From: Curtobacterium sp. MCJR17_020
GTDB lineage: Bacteria > Actinomycetota > Actinomycetes > Actinomycetales > Microbacteriaceae
Direction of reading: 5' to 3'
DNA length: 64,000 bases
Assembly (NCBI RefSeq): GCF_003234365.2
Contig: NZ_CP126260.1
Location: forward strand, 2,480,001 to 2,544,000
The position numbers were made by a program, and so were the translations under genes. Below are positions 21,311-29,257 of this stretch, piece by piece. The first letter of the stretch is position 1; every line of letters starts with the position of its first letter. The notes beneath the pieces were generated by a model that was not told the origin of the DNA, did not search any database, and saw only the letters and a program-made list of their open reading frames with translations.

Positions 21311-21465
21311 CCGATGATCATCCCATGCTGGTCGGTCCGCCCCTGACCGCTCGTGCGGACCGCGGACGACGGCTGTCGCGCATCGTCCGGGCGCACGCCG
21401 ACGGGACGCCGGTGAACGGCGTCGGGGCTGGAGAAGAGCTGTTGCATAACGTTCGGGTCACGTCG

Positions 21466-21500
21466 CGAGGCGGCGGTGCAAGGGCTGCACCGCCGCCTCG
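21466..21500 (-). terminator. Terminator hairpin after ilvC
   Basis: A perfect 15-bp stem (cgaggcggcggtgca / tgcaccgccgcctcg) with a 5-base loop, 22 bases beyond the ilvC stop. It should end the ilvDBNC transcript before mtlD. Confidence 0.75.
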
Positions 21501-21522
21501 TCATCGAGTGTTCCTCGGAAGA

Positions 21523-22548
21523 CTACCGCGCTGCCGAGCCGTCCACGTAGTCGCCGTCGTTCTGCTTCCACGCGAAGAGCGCGCGGAGCTCGCGGCCGGT
21601 CGCCTCGATCGGGTGGCCCTCGCCCTTGGCGCGGAGCGCCTTGAACTCGGGTGCGCCGGCGTCCTGGTCGTCGATGAAGCGCTTCGCGAAGGCACCGTTC
21701 TGGATGTCCGCGAGCACCGCCTTCATGTTCTCCTTGACGTCGGGCGAGATCACGCGCGGGCCGGAGACGTAGTCACCGAACTCGGCGGTGTCGGAGATCG
21801 ACCAGCGCTGCTTGGTGAGGCCGCCCTCCCAGATCAGGTCGACGATCAGCTTGAGCTCGTGCAGGACCTCGAAGTACGCGATCTGCGGCTGGTAGCCCGC
21901 CTCGACCAGGGTCTCGAAGCCGTACTGGATCAGCTGCGAGGTGCCACCGCACAGGACGGCCTGCTCGCCGAACAGGTCGGTCTCGGTCTCCTCGGTGAAG
22001 GTCGTCTTGATGCCGCCGGAGCGCAGACCACCGATGGCCTTCGAGTACGACCAGGCGAGGTCCCAGGCGGAACCCGACGCGTCGACCTCGACGGCGACGA
22101 TCACGGGGACGCCACGGCCGGCCTCGTACTCGCGACGGACGGTGTGACCCGGGCCCTTCGGGGCGACGAGCGACACGTCGACGCCCTCGGGCGCCTCGAT
22201 GTAGCCGAAGCGGATGTTGAAGCCGTGGCCGAAGACGAGCGTGGCGCCCGGCTTGAGGTTCGGACGGATGTCATCGGCGTAGACGATGCGCTGGACCTGG
22301 TCGGGCGCGAGGATGACGACGACGTCGGCCCAGGCGGTGACGTCGGCCGGGGTGAGGACCTCGAAGCCGGCCTCTTCGGCCTTCTGGCGGCTCTTCGAGC
22401 CCTCCTTGAGGCCGATCTTGACCTCGACACCCGAGTCACGGAGGTTGAGGGCGTGGGCGTGGCCCTGCGAGCCGTACCCGATGACGGCGACCTTCTTGCC
22501 CTGGATGAGCGTCAGGTCGGCGTCGGCGTCGTACACGATGTCAGTCAC
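21523..22548 (-). CDS. ilvC: Ketol-acid reductoisomerase (class I)
   Basis: A 341-residue Mg- and NADPH-dependent enzyme of valine and isoleucine synthesis. GYGSQGHAHALNLRDSG is the dinucleotide-binding loop and EGSKSRQKAEEAG contains the basic/serine residues that select NADPH. LAPDQVQ and APKGPGHTVRREYEAG follow, and the C-terminal knotted domain carries the acidic metal ligands (FGEQAVLCGG). The GTG start has AAGGAGA about 12 bases upstream. It is the last gene of ilvDBNC and is followed by a strong terminator. Confidence 0.97.
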   Translation of the reverse strand: MTDIVYDADADLTLIQGKKVAVIGYGSQGHAHALNLRDSGVEVKIGLKEGSKSRQKAEEAGFEVLTPADVTAWADVVVILAPDQVQRIVYADDIRPNLKPGATLVFGHGFNIRFGYIEAPEGVDVSLVAPKGPGHTVRREYEAGRGVPVIVAVEVDASGSAWDLAWSYSKAIGGLRSGGIKTTFTEETETDLFGEQAVLCGGTSQLIQYGFETLVEAGYQPQIAYFEVLHELKLIVDLIWEGGLTKQRWSISDTAEFGDYVSGPRVISPDVKENMKAVLADIQNGAFAKRFIDDQDAGAPEFKALRAKGEGHPIEATGRELRALFAWKQNDGDYVDGSAAR

Positions 22549-22599
22549 GAGGGTGTGTCTCCTTGGTTCTGGTGGATTGTGGGGGTGGCGGACCGCTGG

Positions 22600-23100
22600 T
22601 CAGCGCACCCGGTCGGTGATGCTCTTCGGTCCGCGGCCCATGCCGAGGAGTCCCGCACGGGCGAGCTCCTTGATGCCGTAGGGCTCGAGGACGCGGAGGA
22701 TCGCCTGGATCTTGCCGGGGTCTCCGGTCACCTCGACGATGAGCGAGTCGTTCGCGACGTCGACGACCTGTGCGCGGAACAGGTTCACTGCCTCGAGCAC
22801 GGCCGACCGCGTCTGGTTGTCGACGCGGACCTTCACGAGCATGTGCTCGCGCTGGACGGACTGCGAGAAGTCCAGTTCGACGATCTTGATGACGTTGACG
22901 AGCTTGTTGAGCTGCTTCGTCACCTGCTCGAGCGGGAGGTCCTCGACGTCGACGACGACGGTGATCCGGCTGAGGCCGTCGACCTCGGTGTTGCCGACGG
23001 CGAGCGACTCGATGTTGAACCCGCGGCGGGCGAACAGGCCCGCGACGCGGGTCAGCAGACCGGGCTTGTCCTCGACGAGGAGGGACAGGACGTGGCTCAT
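22600..23100 (-). CDS. ilvN: Acetolactate synthase small (regulatory) subunit
   Basis: A 166-residue regulatory subunit. The N-terminal ACT domain (LLVEDKPGLLTRVAGLFARR, residues 6-25) is where valine usually binds for feedback inhibition, and a second ACT-like domain follows. The ATG overlaps the ilvB stop by 4 bases (ATGA), which couples production of the two subunits. Confidence 0.96.
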   Translation of the reverse strand: MSHVLSLLVEDKPGLLTRVAGLFARRGFNIESLAVGNTEVDGLSRITVVVDVEDLPLEQVTKQLNKLVNVIKIVELDFSQSVQREHMLVKVRVDNQTRSAVLEAVNLFRAQVVDVANDSLIVEVTGDPGKIQAILRVLEPYGIKELARAGLLGMGRGPKSITDRVR

Positions 23101-24920
23101 GCGGTTTCCCCCGTCATGTCGGCGTCCTCGTCGTCCCAGGTGGGTGCGAGGGCCTGGGCGTACTCGATGGACGAGTTGCTGACTCCCTGCGGGACCATCG
23201 GCCAGACCATCGAGTCACGGCTCACGACGAAGTCGATCACCACGGGGCGGTCGTTCGTCTCGAGAGCGAGCTGGATGGCGGCGTCGACCTCGTCGGCCTT
23301 CTCGACGCGGATGCCGAGGGCACCGTACGCGTCCGCCAACTTCACGAAGTCGGGCACGCGGCGCGAGTCGTGGCCGGTCTCGAGGTCGGTGAACGAGTGG
23401 CGGCCGTCGTAGAACAGCGTCTGCCACTGCCGCACCATGCCGAGCGACGAGTTGTTGATGATCGCGACCTTGATCGGGATGTCGTTGATGACGCAGGTCG
23501 CGAGTTCCTGGTTCGTCATCTGGAAGCAGCCGTCGCCGTCGATCGCCCAGACCACGCGGTCCGGCTGGGCGACCTTCGCGCCCATCGCCGCGGGGACGGA
23601 GTAGCCCATCGTGCCCGCGCCGCCGGAGTTCAGCCAGGCGTTCGGGCGTTCGTACTTGATGAACTGCGCCGACCACATCTGGTGCTGCCCGACACCCGAG
23701 GCGTAGACGGCCTCGGGACCGGAGAGCTCACCGATGCGCTTGATGATGGCCTGCGGGGCGAGCAGGCCGTCGGTCGGCTCGGCGTACCCGAGCGGGAAGT
23801 CGACCTTGAGCTGGCGGAGCTTCGTCCACCAGTCGGCCGTCGAGGCGCGGTCGTCGACGGCGATGCCGCCCCACGCGTCGAGCAGGTCGACCAGGACCTC
23901 GCGGGCATCGCCCACGATCGGGACGTCGGCGAAGCGGATCTTCGAGATCTCGGCCGGGTCGATGTCGACGTGCACGACCTTGGCGTTCGGCGCGAACTCG
24001 TCGGCCTTGCCCGTCACGCGGTCGTCGAAGCGGGCGCCGAGCGCGATGATGAGGTCGCTGTCCTGCAGACCGAGCACCGCCGGGACGGTGCCGTGCATGC
24101 CGGGCATGCCGAGGTGCTGGGGGTGCGAGTCCGGGAAGGCACCGCGCGCCATCAGCGTCGTCACGACGGGCGCACCCGTCGCCTCGGCGAAGCGGAGCAG
24201 CTCGGCGGTCGCGCGGGAGCGGATCACGCCACCGCCCACGTAGAGCACCGGACGCTCGGCCTCGGCCAGGAGCTGCGCGGCCGCGGTGATCTGCTTGCCG
24301 TGCGCCTTGGTGACCGGTCGGTAGCCGGGCAGGTCGATCTTGGGCGGCCAGACGTAGGGCGCCGACTTCTGCTGGGCGTCCTTCGTGATGTCGACCAGCA
24401 CGGGGCCGGGCCGACCGGTCGTCGCGATGAGGTGCGCCGCGGCCAGGGTCGCCGGCACGTCGGCCGGGTCGGTGACCAGGAACGAGTGCTTCGTGATCGG
24501 CATCGTGATGCCCACGATGTCGGCTTCCTGGAACGCGTCGGTCCCCATCAGCGTCGAGAACACCTGGCCGGTGATCGCGATGAAGGGCACCGAGTCCATG
24601 TAGGCGTCGGCGATGGCCGTGACGAGGTTCGTCGCACCGGGGCCGGACGTCGCGATGGCGACGCCGACCTTGCCGGACGACGAGGCGTAGCCCTCGGCGG
24701 CGTGGCCGGCGCCCTGCTCGTGCCGGACGAGGATGTGGCGGATCGTCTTCGACGCCATGAGCTCGTCGTAGAACGGGATGATGGCACCGCCCGGCAGGCC
24801 GAAGACGTCGGTGATCCCGAGGTGCTCGAGCGTCCGGAGGACGGCTCCCGAGCCGGTCAGGATCTCCGGCGACCGGCGTGCACCGGCGGCCGCGGACAGC
24901 GGAGTTGCTTCCGTGGGCAT
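23097..24920 (-). CDS. ilvB: Acetolactate synthase large (catalytic) subunit
   Basis: A 607-residue TPP-dependent enzyme that joins pyruvate with pyruvate or 2-ketobutyrate. FGLPGGAIIPFYDEL is in the N-terminal PYR domain with the catalytic Glu68 in RHEQGAGHAAEG. The central FAD-binding domain includes LGARFDDRVTG, and GDGCFQMTNQELAT with downstream Asn is the TPP/Mg motif. It is 47 bases downstream of ilvD and overlaps ilvN. I see no leader peptide or attenuator in the short gap. Confidence 0.97.
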   Translation of the reverse strand: MPTEATPLSAAAGARRSPEILTGSGAVLRTLEHLGITDVFGLPGGAIIPFYDELMASKTIRHILVRHEQGAGHAAEGYASSSGKVGVAIATSGPGATNLVTAIADAYMDSVPFIAITGQVFSTLMGTDAFQEADIVGITMPITKHSFLVTDPADVPATLAAAHLIATTGRPGPVLVDITKDAQQKSAPYVWPPKIDLPGYRPVTKAHGKQITAAAQLLAEAERPVLYVGGGVIRSRATAELLRFAEATGAPVVTTLMARGAFPDSHPQHLGMPGMHGTVPAVLGLQDSDLIIALGARFDDRVTGKADEFAPNAKVVHVDIDPAEISKIRFADVPIVGDAREVLVDLLDAWGGIAVDDRASTADWWTKLRQLKVDFPLGYAEPTDGLLAPQAIIKRIGELSGPEAVYASGVGQHQMWSAQFIKYERPNAWLNSGGAGTMGYSVPAAMGAKVAQPDRVVWAIDGDGCFQMTNQELATCVINDIPIKVAIINNSSLGMVRQWQTLFYDGRHSFTDLETGHDSRRVPDFVKLADAYGALGIRVEKADEVDAAIQLALETNDRPVVIDFVVSRDSMVWPMVPQGVSNSSIEYAQALAPTWDDEDADMTGETA

Positions 24921-24967
24921 GAGGTGGTCCTTGCCTGGAGAGGTGGCGATGGTGCGTGTGTCGAACG

Positions 24968-26662
24968 CTAGCCCGTGACCGCGCCCTGGGCGGCGGACTT
25001 CACGAGCTTGGCGTACTTCGCGAGGACTCCGCGGGTGTAGCGCGGGGGCAGCGGGGCCCAGCCGTCACGGCGGGCCTCCAGCTCGGTCGGGTCGACCAGT
25101 AGGTCGAGCGAGCGAGCCGCGATGTCGACACGGATGCGGTCGCCATCGCGCACGAAGGCAACTGGACCTGCGTCCACTGCCTCGGGTGCGATGTGGCCGA
25201 TGCACAGGCCGGTTGTGCCGCCTGAGAATCGTCCGTCGGTCAAGAGTAGTACATCCTTGCCGAGGCCCGCGCCCTTGATGGCTGCGGTGATGGCGAGCAT
25301 CTCGCGCATGCCCGGGCCGCCCTTGGGGCCCTCGTAGCGGATGACGACGACGTCGCCCTTCTGGATCTTCCCCTCGGTGAGGGCGTCCATCGCGGCACGC
25401 TCGCGGTCGAACACCCGCGCGGGGCCCTCGAACACCTCGGCGTCGAAGCCCGCGGTCTTCACCACGGCACCCTCGGGGGCGAAGGTCCCCTGCAGGACGG
25501 TCAGGCCGCCGGTCTCGTGGATCGGGTTGTCGAGCGTGCGGAAGACCTCGCCGTCGAGCGCCGGCGGGTCGATCTCGGCCAGGTTCTCGGCGACGGTCCT
25601 GCCCGTGACGGTGAGGCAGTCGCCGTGCAGCAGGCCGGCGTCGAGCAGCGCCTTCATGATCACCGGGATGCCGCCGTTGCGGTCCACGTCGACCATGACG
25701 TACTTGCCGAAGGGCTTCATGTCGGCCAGGTGCGGGACCTTCGAGCCGATGCGGTTGAAGTCGTCCAGCGACAGCTCGACCTCGGCCTCGTAGGCGATGG
25801 CGAGCAGGTGCAGGATGACGTTGGTGGAGCCGCCGAGCGCCATCGCCACGGCGATCGCGTTCTCGAAGGCTTCCTTCGTCAGGATCTGGCGGGCGGTGAT
25901 CCCGTGCTCGAGCATGTTCACCACGGCCTCGCCGGAGCGGTGCGCGTAGTAGTCACGGCGGCGGTCGGCGCTCGGCGGGGCGGCGGAGCCCGGCAGCGAC
26001 ATGCCGAGGGCCTCGGCCACGCTCGCCATGGTGTTGGCCGTGTACATGCCACCGCAGGCACCCTCGCCCGGGACGATGGCGCACTCGATCTTCTTCAGCT
26101 CTTCCTCGGACATGGTGCCGGCCTTGCAGGCACCGACGCCCTCGAAGGAGTCGATGATCGTGACTTCCTTCATCGTGCCGTCGGCCTGCTTCACGTAGCC
26201 CGGCATGACCGAACCCGCGTACAGGAACACGCTCGCCAGGTCGAGGCGCGCGGCGGCCATGAGCATGCCCGGCAGGGACTTGTCGCAGCCGGCGAGCAGG
26301 ACGGTGCCGTCGAGGCGCTCGGCGTTGACGACGGTCTCGACGCTGTCGGCGATGACCTCGCGCGAGACGAGCGAGAAGTGCATCCCCTCGTGGCCCATCG
26401 AGATGCCGTCCGAGACCGAGATGGTGCCGAACTGCAGCGGGTAGCCACCGCCGGAGTGGACGCCTTCCTTGGCGCCCTGCGCGAGGCGGTCGAGCGAGAG
26501 GTTGCAGGGCGTGATCTCGTTCCACGAGGACGCGATGCCGATCTGCGGCTTGCTCCAGTCCTCGTCTCCCATACCGACGGCCCGCAGCATGCCACGCGAG
26601 GTGGTTGCTTCGATCCCGTCGGTGACGACCCGGCTGCGCGGCTTGACGTCGATATCAGGCAT
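24968..26662 (-). CDS. ilvD: Dihydroxy-acid dehydratase
   Basis: A 564-residue Fe-S enzyme forming the keto acids of valine and isoleucine. LAGCDKSLPGML and GEGACGGMYTANTM supply cluster cysteines, and RFSGGTTGLCIGH near the C-terminus is the second family signature. The ATG start at 26662 lies 6 bases after TAGACT with no Shine-Dalgarno, so translation is probably leaderless. The part covering about 25098-25262 uses codons (GTA, CTA, TTG, CGA, TCA, ACA) that are scarce in the rest of the gene while the protein motif stays intact, as if this block was replaced by recombination. It heads the ilvDBNC operon. Confidence 0.96.
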   Translation of the reverse strand: MPDIDVKPRSRVVTDGIEATTSRGMLRAVGMGDEDWSKPQIGIASSWNEITPCNLSLDRLAQGAKEGVHSGGGYPLQFGTISVSDGISMGHEGMHFSLVSREVIADSVETVVNAERLDGTVLLAGCDKSLPGMLMAAARLDLASVFLYAGSVMPGYVKQADGTMKEVTIIDSFEGVGACKAGTMSEEELKKIECAIVPGEGACGGMYTANTMASVAEALGMSLPGSAAPPSADRRRDYYAHRSGEAVVNMLEHGITARQILTKEAFENAIAVAMALGGSTNVILHLLAIAYEAEVELSLDDFNRIGSKVPHLADMKPFGKYVMVDVDRNGGIPVIMKALLDAGLLHGDCLTVTGRTVAENLAEIDPPALDGEVFRTLDNPIHETGGLTVLQGTFAPEGAVVKTAGFDAEVFEGPARVFDRERAAMDALTEGKIQKGDVVVIRYEGPKGGPGMREMLAITAAIKGAGLGKDVLLLTDGRFSGGTTGLCIGHIAPEAVDAGPVAFVRDGDRIRVDIAARSLDLLVDPTELEARRDGWAPLPPRYTRGVLAKYAKLVKSAAQGAVTG

Positions 26663-26668
26663 GGAGCG

Positions 26669-26674
26669 AGTCTA
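26669..26674 (-). promoter_or_regulatory. -10 element TAGACT of leaderless ilvD
   Basis: TAGACT on the minus strand sits 6 bases before the ATG. A palindrome (26703-26720) lies about 29 bases further upstream, close to the expected -35 area. Confidence 0.6.
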
Positions 26675-26702
26675 GGACGCTTTGGGATACCAGTTGGACA
26701 AC

Positions 26703-26720
26703 AACATGCGTTCGCATGTT
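26703..26720. promoter_or_regulatory. Palindromic operator-like site upstream of ilvD
   Basis: The 8-base arms AACATGCG and CGCATGTT are perfectly complementary around a TT centre, in the 92-base gap between otsB and ilvD and just upstream of the ilvD core promoter. The placement suits a transcription factor that controls the branched-chain operon. The binder is unknown. Confidence 0.5.
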
Positions 26721-26754
26721 CCGGAGCCCGACTGGGAGGCCCGGATCACCCTGG

Positions 26755-27537
26755 TCAGCGCGTCGCACGAAGGCGAGCGAGCTGCTTCAGGACGCCGGTC
26801 AGGGCCGCCGGGTCCGCGATGCGGTACCCGGCACGGGTCTCCCCCGGACCCACCTTCACACCGACGTCGCCGTCCCCGAGCACACGGAAGCCGTCCTCGT
26901 CGGTGACGTCGTCACCGGCGAAGAACACCGCGTCGGCGCCGTGGAGCTCGCGTAGCCGGGCGATCGCGTCGCCCTTCGTGACGTGCCGGACGGCGAACTC
27001 GACGATGTCCTTGCCGCCGCGCTCGAGCACGTCGGCGTCGGCCTCGTGCGCCGCACGGCTCGCGTCGGCGTTCGCCTGCGCGGCGACCTCGGCGCTCACC
27101 CGACGGGTGTGCACGCCGTGGCCGGCAGGCTTGTGCTCGATGACGACGCCCGGGTACCGCGCGCCGACCTCGTCGAGCGCCGCTCCGATCCGGGCGACCC
27201 GGGCGACCTCGTCGTCGGTCAGGGCGGCCTCGTCGTGGCCGTCCACGCGCCACTCGACGCCGTGGGACCCGACCAGCGCCATGTCCTGCGGTGCGTGCGA
27301 CACGGCCGCGAGGCTGCCGAGCGGGCGACCGGAGACGAGCACGACCTCGGTGTCCTTCGCGCGGTGCAGGGTCAGGACCGCTGCCCACGAGCCCGGCAGG
27401 GCGCCGACCTGCGACGGCTCGTCGGCGAACGGCGCGAGCGTGCCGTCGAAGTCGAGGGCGACGATGAGTCGCGGCGCAGCCGCGAGCGTCTCGAGTGCCG
27501 TGTCGATGGCGGTCTGGTCGGTGGTGGTCTCAGTCAT
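26755..27537 (-). CDS. otsB: Trehalose-6-phosphate phosphatase
   Basis: A 260-residue HAD-superfamily phosphatase that removes phosphate from trehalose 6-phosphate. The nucleophile motif ALDFDGTLAPF is near residues 26-36, LVSGRPLGSL is motif II, and FFAGDDVTDEDGFRVL is the C-terminal acidic motif. The ATG at 27537 overlaps the end of otsA by 8 bases; a GTG one codon upstream is an alternative start. It follows otsA directly, the usual pairing for the OtsAB route to trehalose. Confidence 0.94.
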   Translation of the reverse strand: MTETTTDQTAIDTALETLAAAPRLIVALDFDGTLAPFADEPSQVGALPGSWAAVLTLHRAKDTEVVLVSGRPLGSLAAVSHAPQDMALVGSHGVEWRVDGHDEAALTDDEVARVARIGAALDEVGARYPGVVIEHKPAGHGVHTRRVSAEVAAQANADASRAAHEADADVLERGGKDIVEFAVRHVTKGDAIARLRELHGADAVFFAGDDVTDEDGFRVLGDGDVGVKVGPGETRAGYRIADPAALTGVLKQLARLRATR

Positions 27538-29122
27538 CACGTGCCTCCCGGGTGTCCTCGGCAGCCCTGGCGGACTGGGCGTCCTGGTCGAAGATCGACA
27601 TGTTGTCGGTCTGCGCCTCACGGTGTCGGTCCGCCGGGTCGACGGCGGACGGGTCGAGCTGGGCGTTCCGCGGAGCGTGCCGGTCGAGCGCCTCGAGGAA
27701 CGAGCGCGACCAGCGAGCCACGTCGTTGTCGCGGACCCGCTTCCGGAGCGCACGCATGCGTGTCGAGCGCTCGCGGCGCGGCATCTCGATCGCGCGCTCG
27801 ATGCTGTCCTTCAGCGCGCCGATGTCGTGCGGGTTGACGATGACGGCCTGCTTCAGTTCGTCGGCGGCACCGGCGAACTCGGACAGGATGAGCACCCCGT
27901 CGCTGTCGAAGCGGGCCGCGACGTACTCCTTCGCGACGAGGTTCATGCCGTCCCGCAGCGCGGTGACGAGCATGATGTCGGCGGCCAGGTAGAGCGCCAC
28001 CATCTCCTCGCGCGGGTAGCCGTGGTGCAGGTACGAGATCGGCTGGTGGCCGATGACCCCGAGGTCGCCGTTGATGCGGCCGACGCTCAGCTCGATCTCG
28101 TCGCGGAGGGTGGCGTAGGTGTCGACGCGCTCGCGACTCGGGCTCGCGACCTGGATGAGGGCGGCGTCCTCGACCTTGATGCGGCCGTCCTCGACGAGCT
28201 CACCGAAGGCCTTGATGCGGTGCCGGATGCCCTTGGTGTAGTCGAGGCGGTCGACCCCGAGCAGCACCGTCTTCGGGTTGCCGAGGCTCTCGCGGATCTC
28301 GCGGGCACGCTCCTGCACCTCGGGACGGCGCGCGATGTCCTCGAAGGCCTCGGCGTCGATCGAGATCGGGAAGTGCCGGGCCTCGACGTGTCGGACCGTG
28401 ATCCCCTTGCGGCTGCGCGGTGCGTCCGGGTCGTCCACGGGGACGTCGATCGTCTGGCCCTTCGTCGTGTAGCCCTTGATGTGACGGACCGCTCGGAGGA
28501 AATCGCTCGCGTCGTCGTGGCGCTGGAAGCCGATGACGTCGGCGCCGAGCAGGCCGTCCAGGATCTGCGCGCGCCAGGGCAGCTGGGCGTAGATGCCGAC
28601 CGGCGGGAACGGGATGTGGTTGAAGAAGCCGATCGTCAGGTCGGGACGCTTGGCCCGGAGCAGTGCCGGCACGAGCTGCAGCTGGTAGTCCTGCACCCAG
28701 ACGATGCCGTCCTGCTCGGTGATCTCGGCGATCTGGGCCGCGAAGCGCTCGTTGACGCGCTTGTAGGCGTTCCACCAGTCGCGGTGGTAGCTCGGGTGCT
28801 CGATGACGTCGTGGTACAGCGGCCAGAGGGTGTCGTTGCTGAAGCCCTCGTAGTACTCCTCGACGTCGTCGTCGGACAACGGGACCGGCACGATGTGGAT
28901 GCCCTCGTTGTCGAACGGCTCGACCTCGACCTCGGGCTGGCCGACCCAGCCGACCCATGCCCCGTCGTTCGCGCGCATCACGGGCTCGAGGGCGGTGACG
29001 AGGCCACCGGGCGAGTGCCGCCACCCCTCGTTGCCGTCCTGGTCGACGACCCGGTCCACCGGCAGGCGGTTCGAGGCGACGACGAAGGCGTACTTGGTGG
29101 AGGAACGAGAAGGCGCAGACAC
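27530..29122 (-). CDS. otsA: Alpha,alpha-trehalose-phosphate synthase
   Basis: A 530-residue GT20 glycosyltransferase that makes trehalose 6-phosphate from glucose 6-phosphate and a nucleotide-glucose donor. ASNRLPVDR near the N-terminus and GWVGQ lie in the substrate-binding region. WVQDYQLQLVPALLR, FFNHIPFPP and GVDRLDYTKGIRHR are classic OtsA motifs, and LNLVAKEYVAAR-like sequence follows. The last 40 residues are a polar tail. The GTG start at 29122 is 6 bases after TAAGTT with no Shine-Dalgarno, so the transcript is probably leaderless. Trehalose is a compatible solute, consistent with the betaine importer and MscS genes nearby. Confidence 0.95.
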   Translation of the reverse strand: MSAPSRSSTKYAFVVASNRLPVDRVVDQDGNEGWRHSPGGLVTALEPVMRANDGAWVGWVGQPEVEVEPFDNEGIHIVPVPLSDDDVEEYYEGFSNDTLWPLYHDVIEHPSYHRDWWNAYKRVNERFAAQIAEITEQDGIVWVQDYQLQLVPALLRAKRPDLTIGFFNHIPFPPVGIYAQLPWRAQILDGLLGADVIGFQRHDDASDFLRAVRHIKGYTTKGQTIDVPVDDPDAPRSRKGITVRHVEARHFPISIDAEAFEDIARRPEVQERAREIRESLGNPKTVLLGVDRLDYTKGIRHRIKAFGELVEDGRIKVEDAALIQVASPSRERVDTYATLRDEIELSVGRINGDLGVIGHQPISYLHHGYPREEMVALYLAADIMLVTALRDGMNLVAKEYVAARFDSDGVLILSEFAGAADELKQAVIVNPHDIGALKDSIERAIEMPRRERSTRMRALRKRVRDNDVARWSRSFLEALDRHAPRNAQLDPSAVDPADRHREAQTDNMSIFDQDAQSARAAEDTREARDD

Positions 29123-29128
29123 GGTGGG

Positions 29129-29134
29129 AACTTA
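29129..29134 (-). promoter_or_regulatory. -10 element TAAGTT of leaderless otsA
   Basis: TAAGTT on the minus strand is separated from the GTG start by 6 bases (cccacc). Confidence 0.55.
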
Positions 29135-29257
29135 CCAGCGCCCGGACAGCGCATTCACGGCGGATCGGCGGGTTCCGGTACGCTTCAGGTGCGTGTCGGG
29201 GGGACACGGGTGCTGGCGTGCGGCATCGGCCTCCCGGTCGGAGAGGACCCACCAGCC

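Noticed and set aside
26703..26720. LexA (SOS) box upstream of ilvD
   Set aside because: The actinobacterial SOS box is TCGAAC-N4-GTTCGA; this palindrome has a different core.
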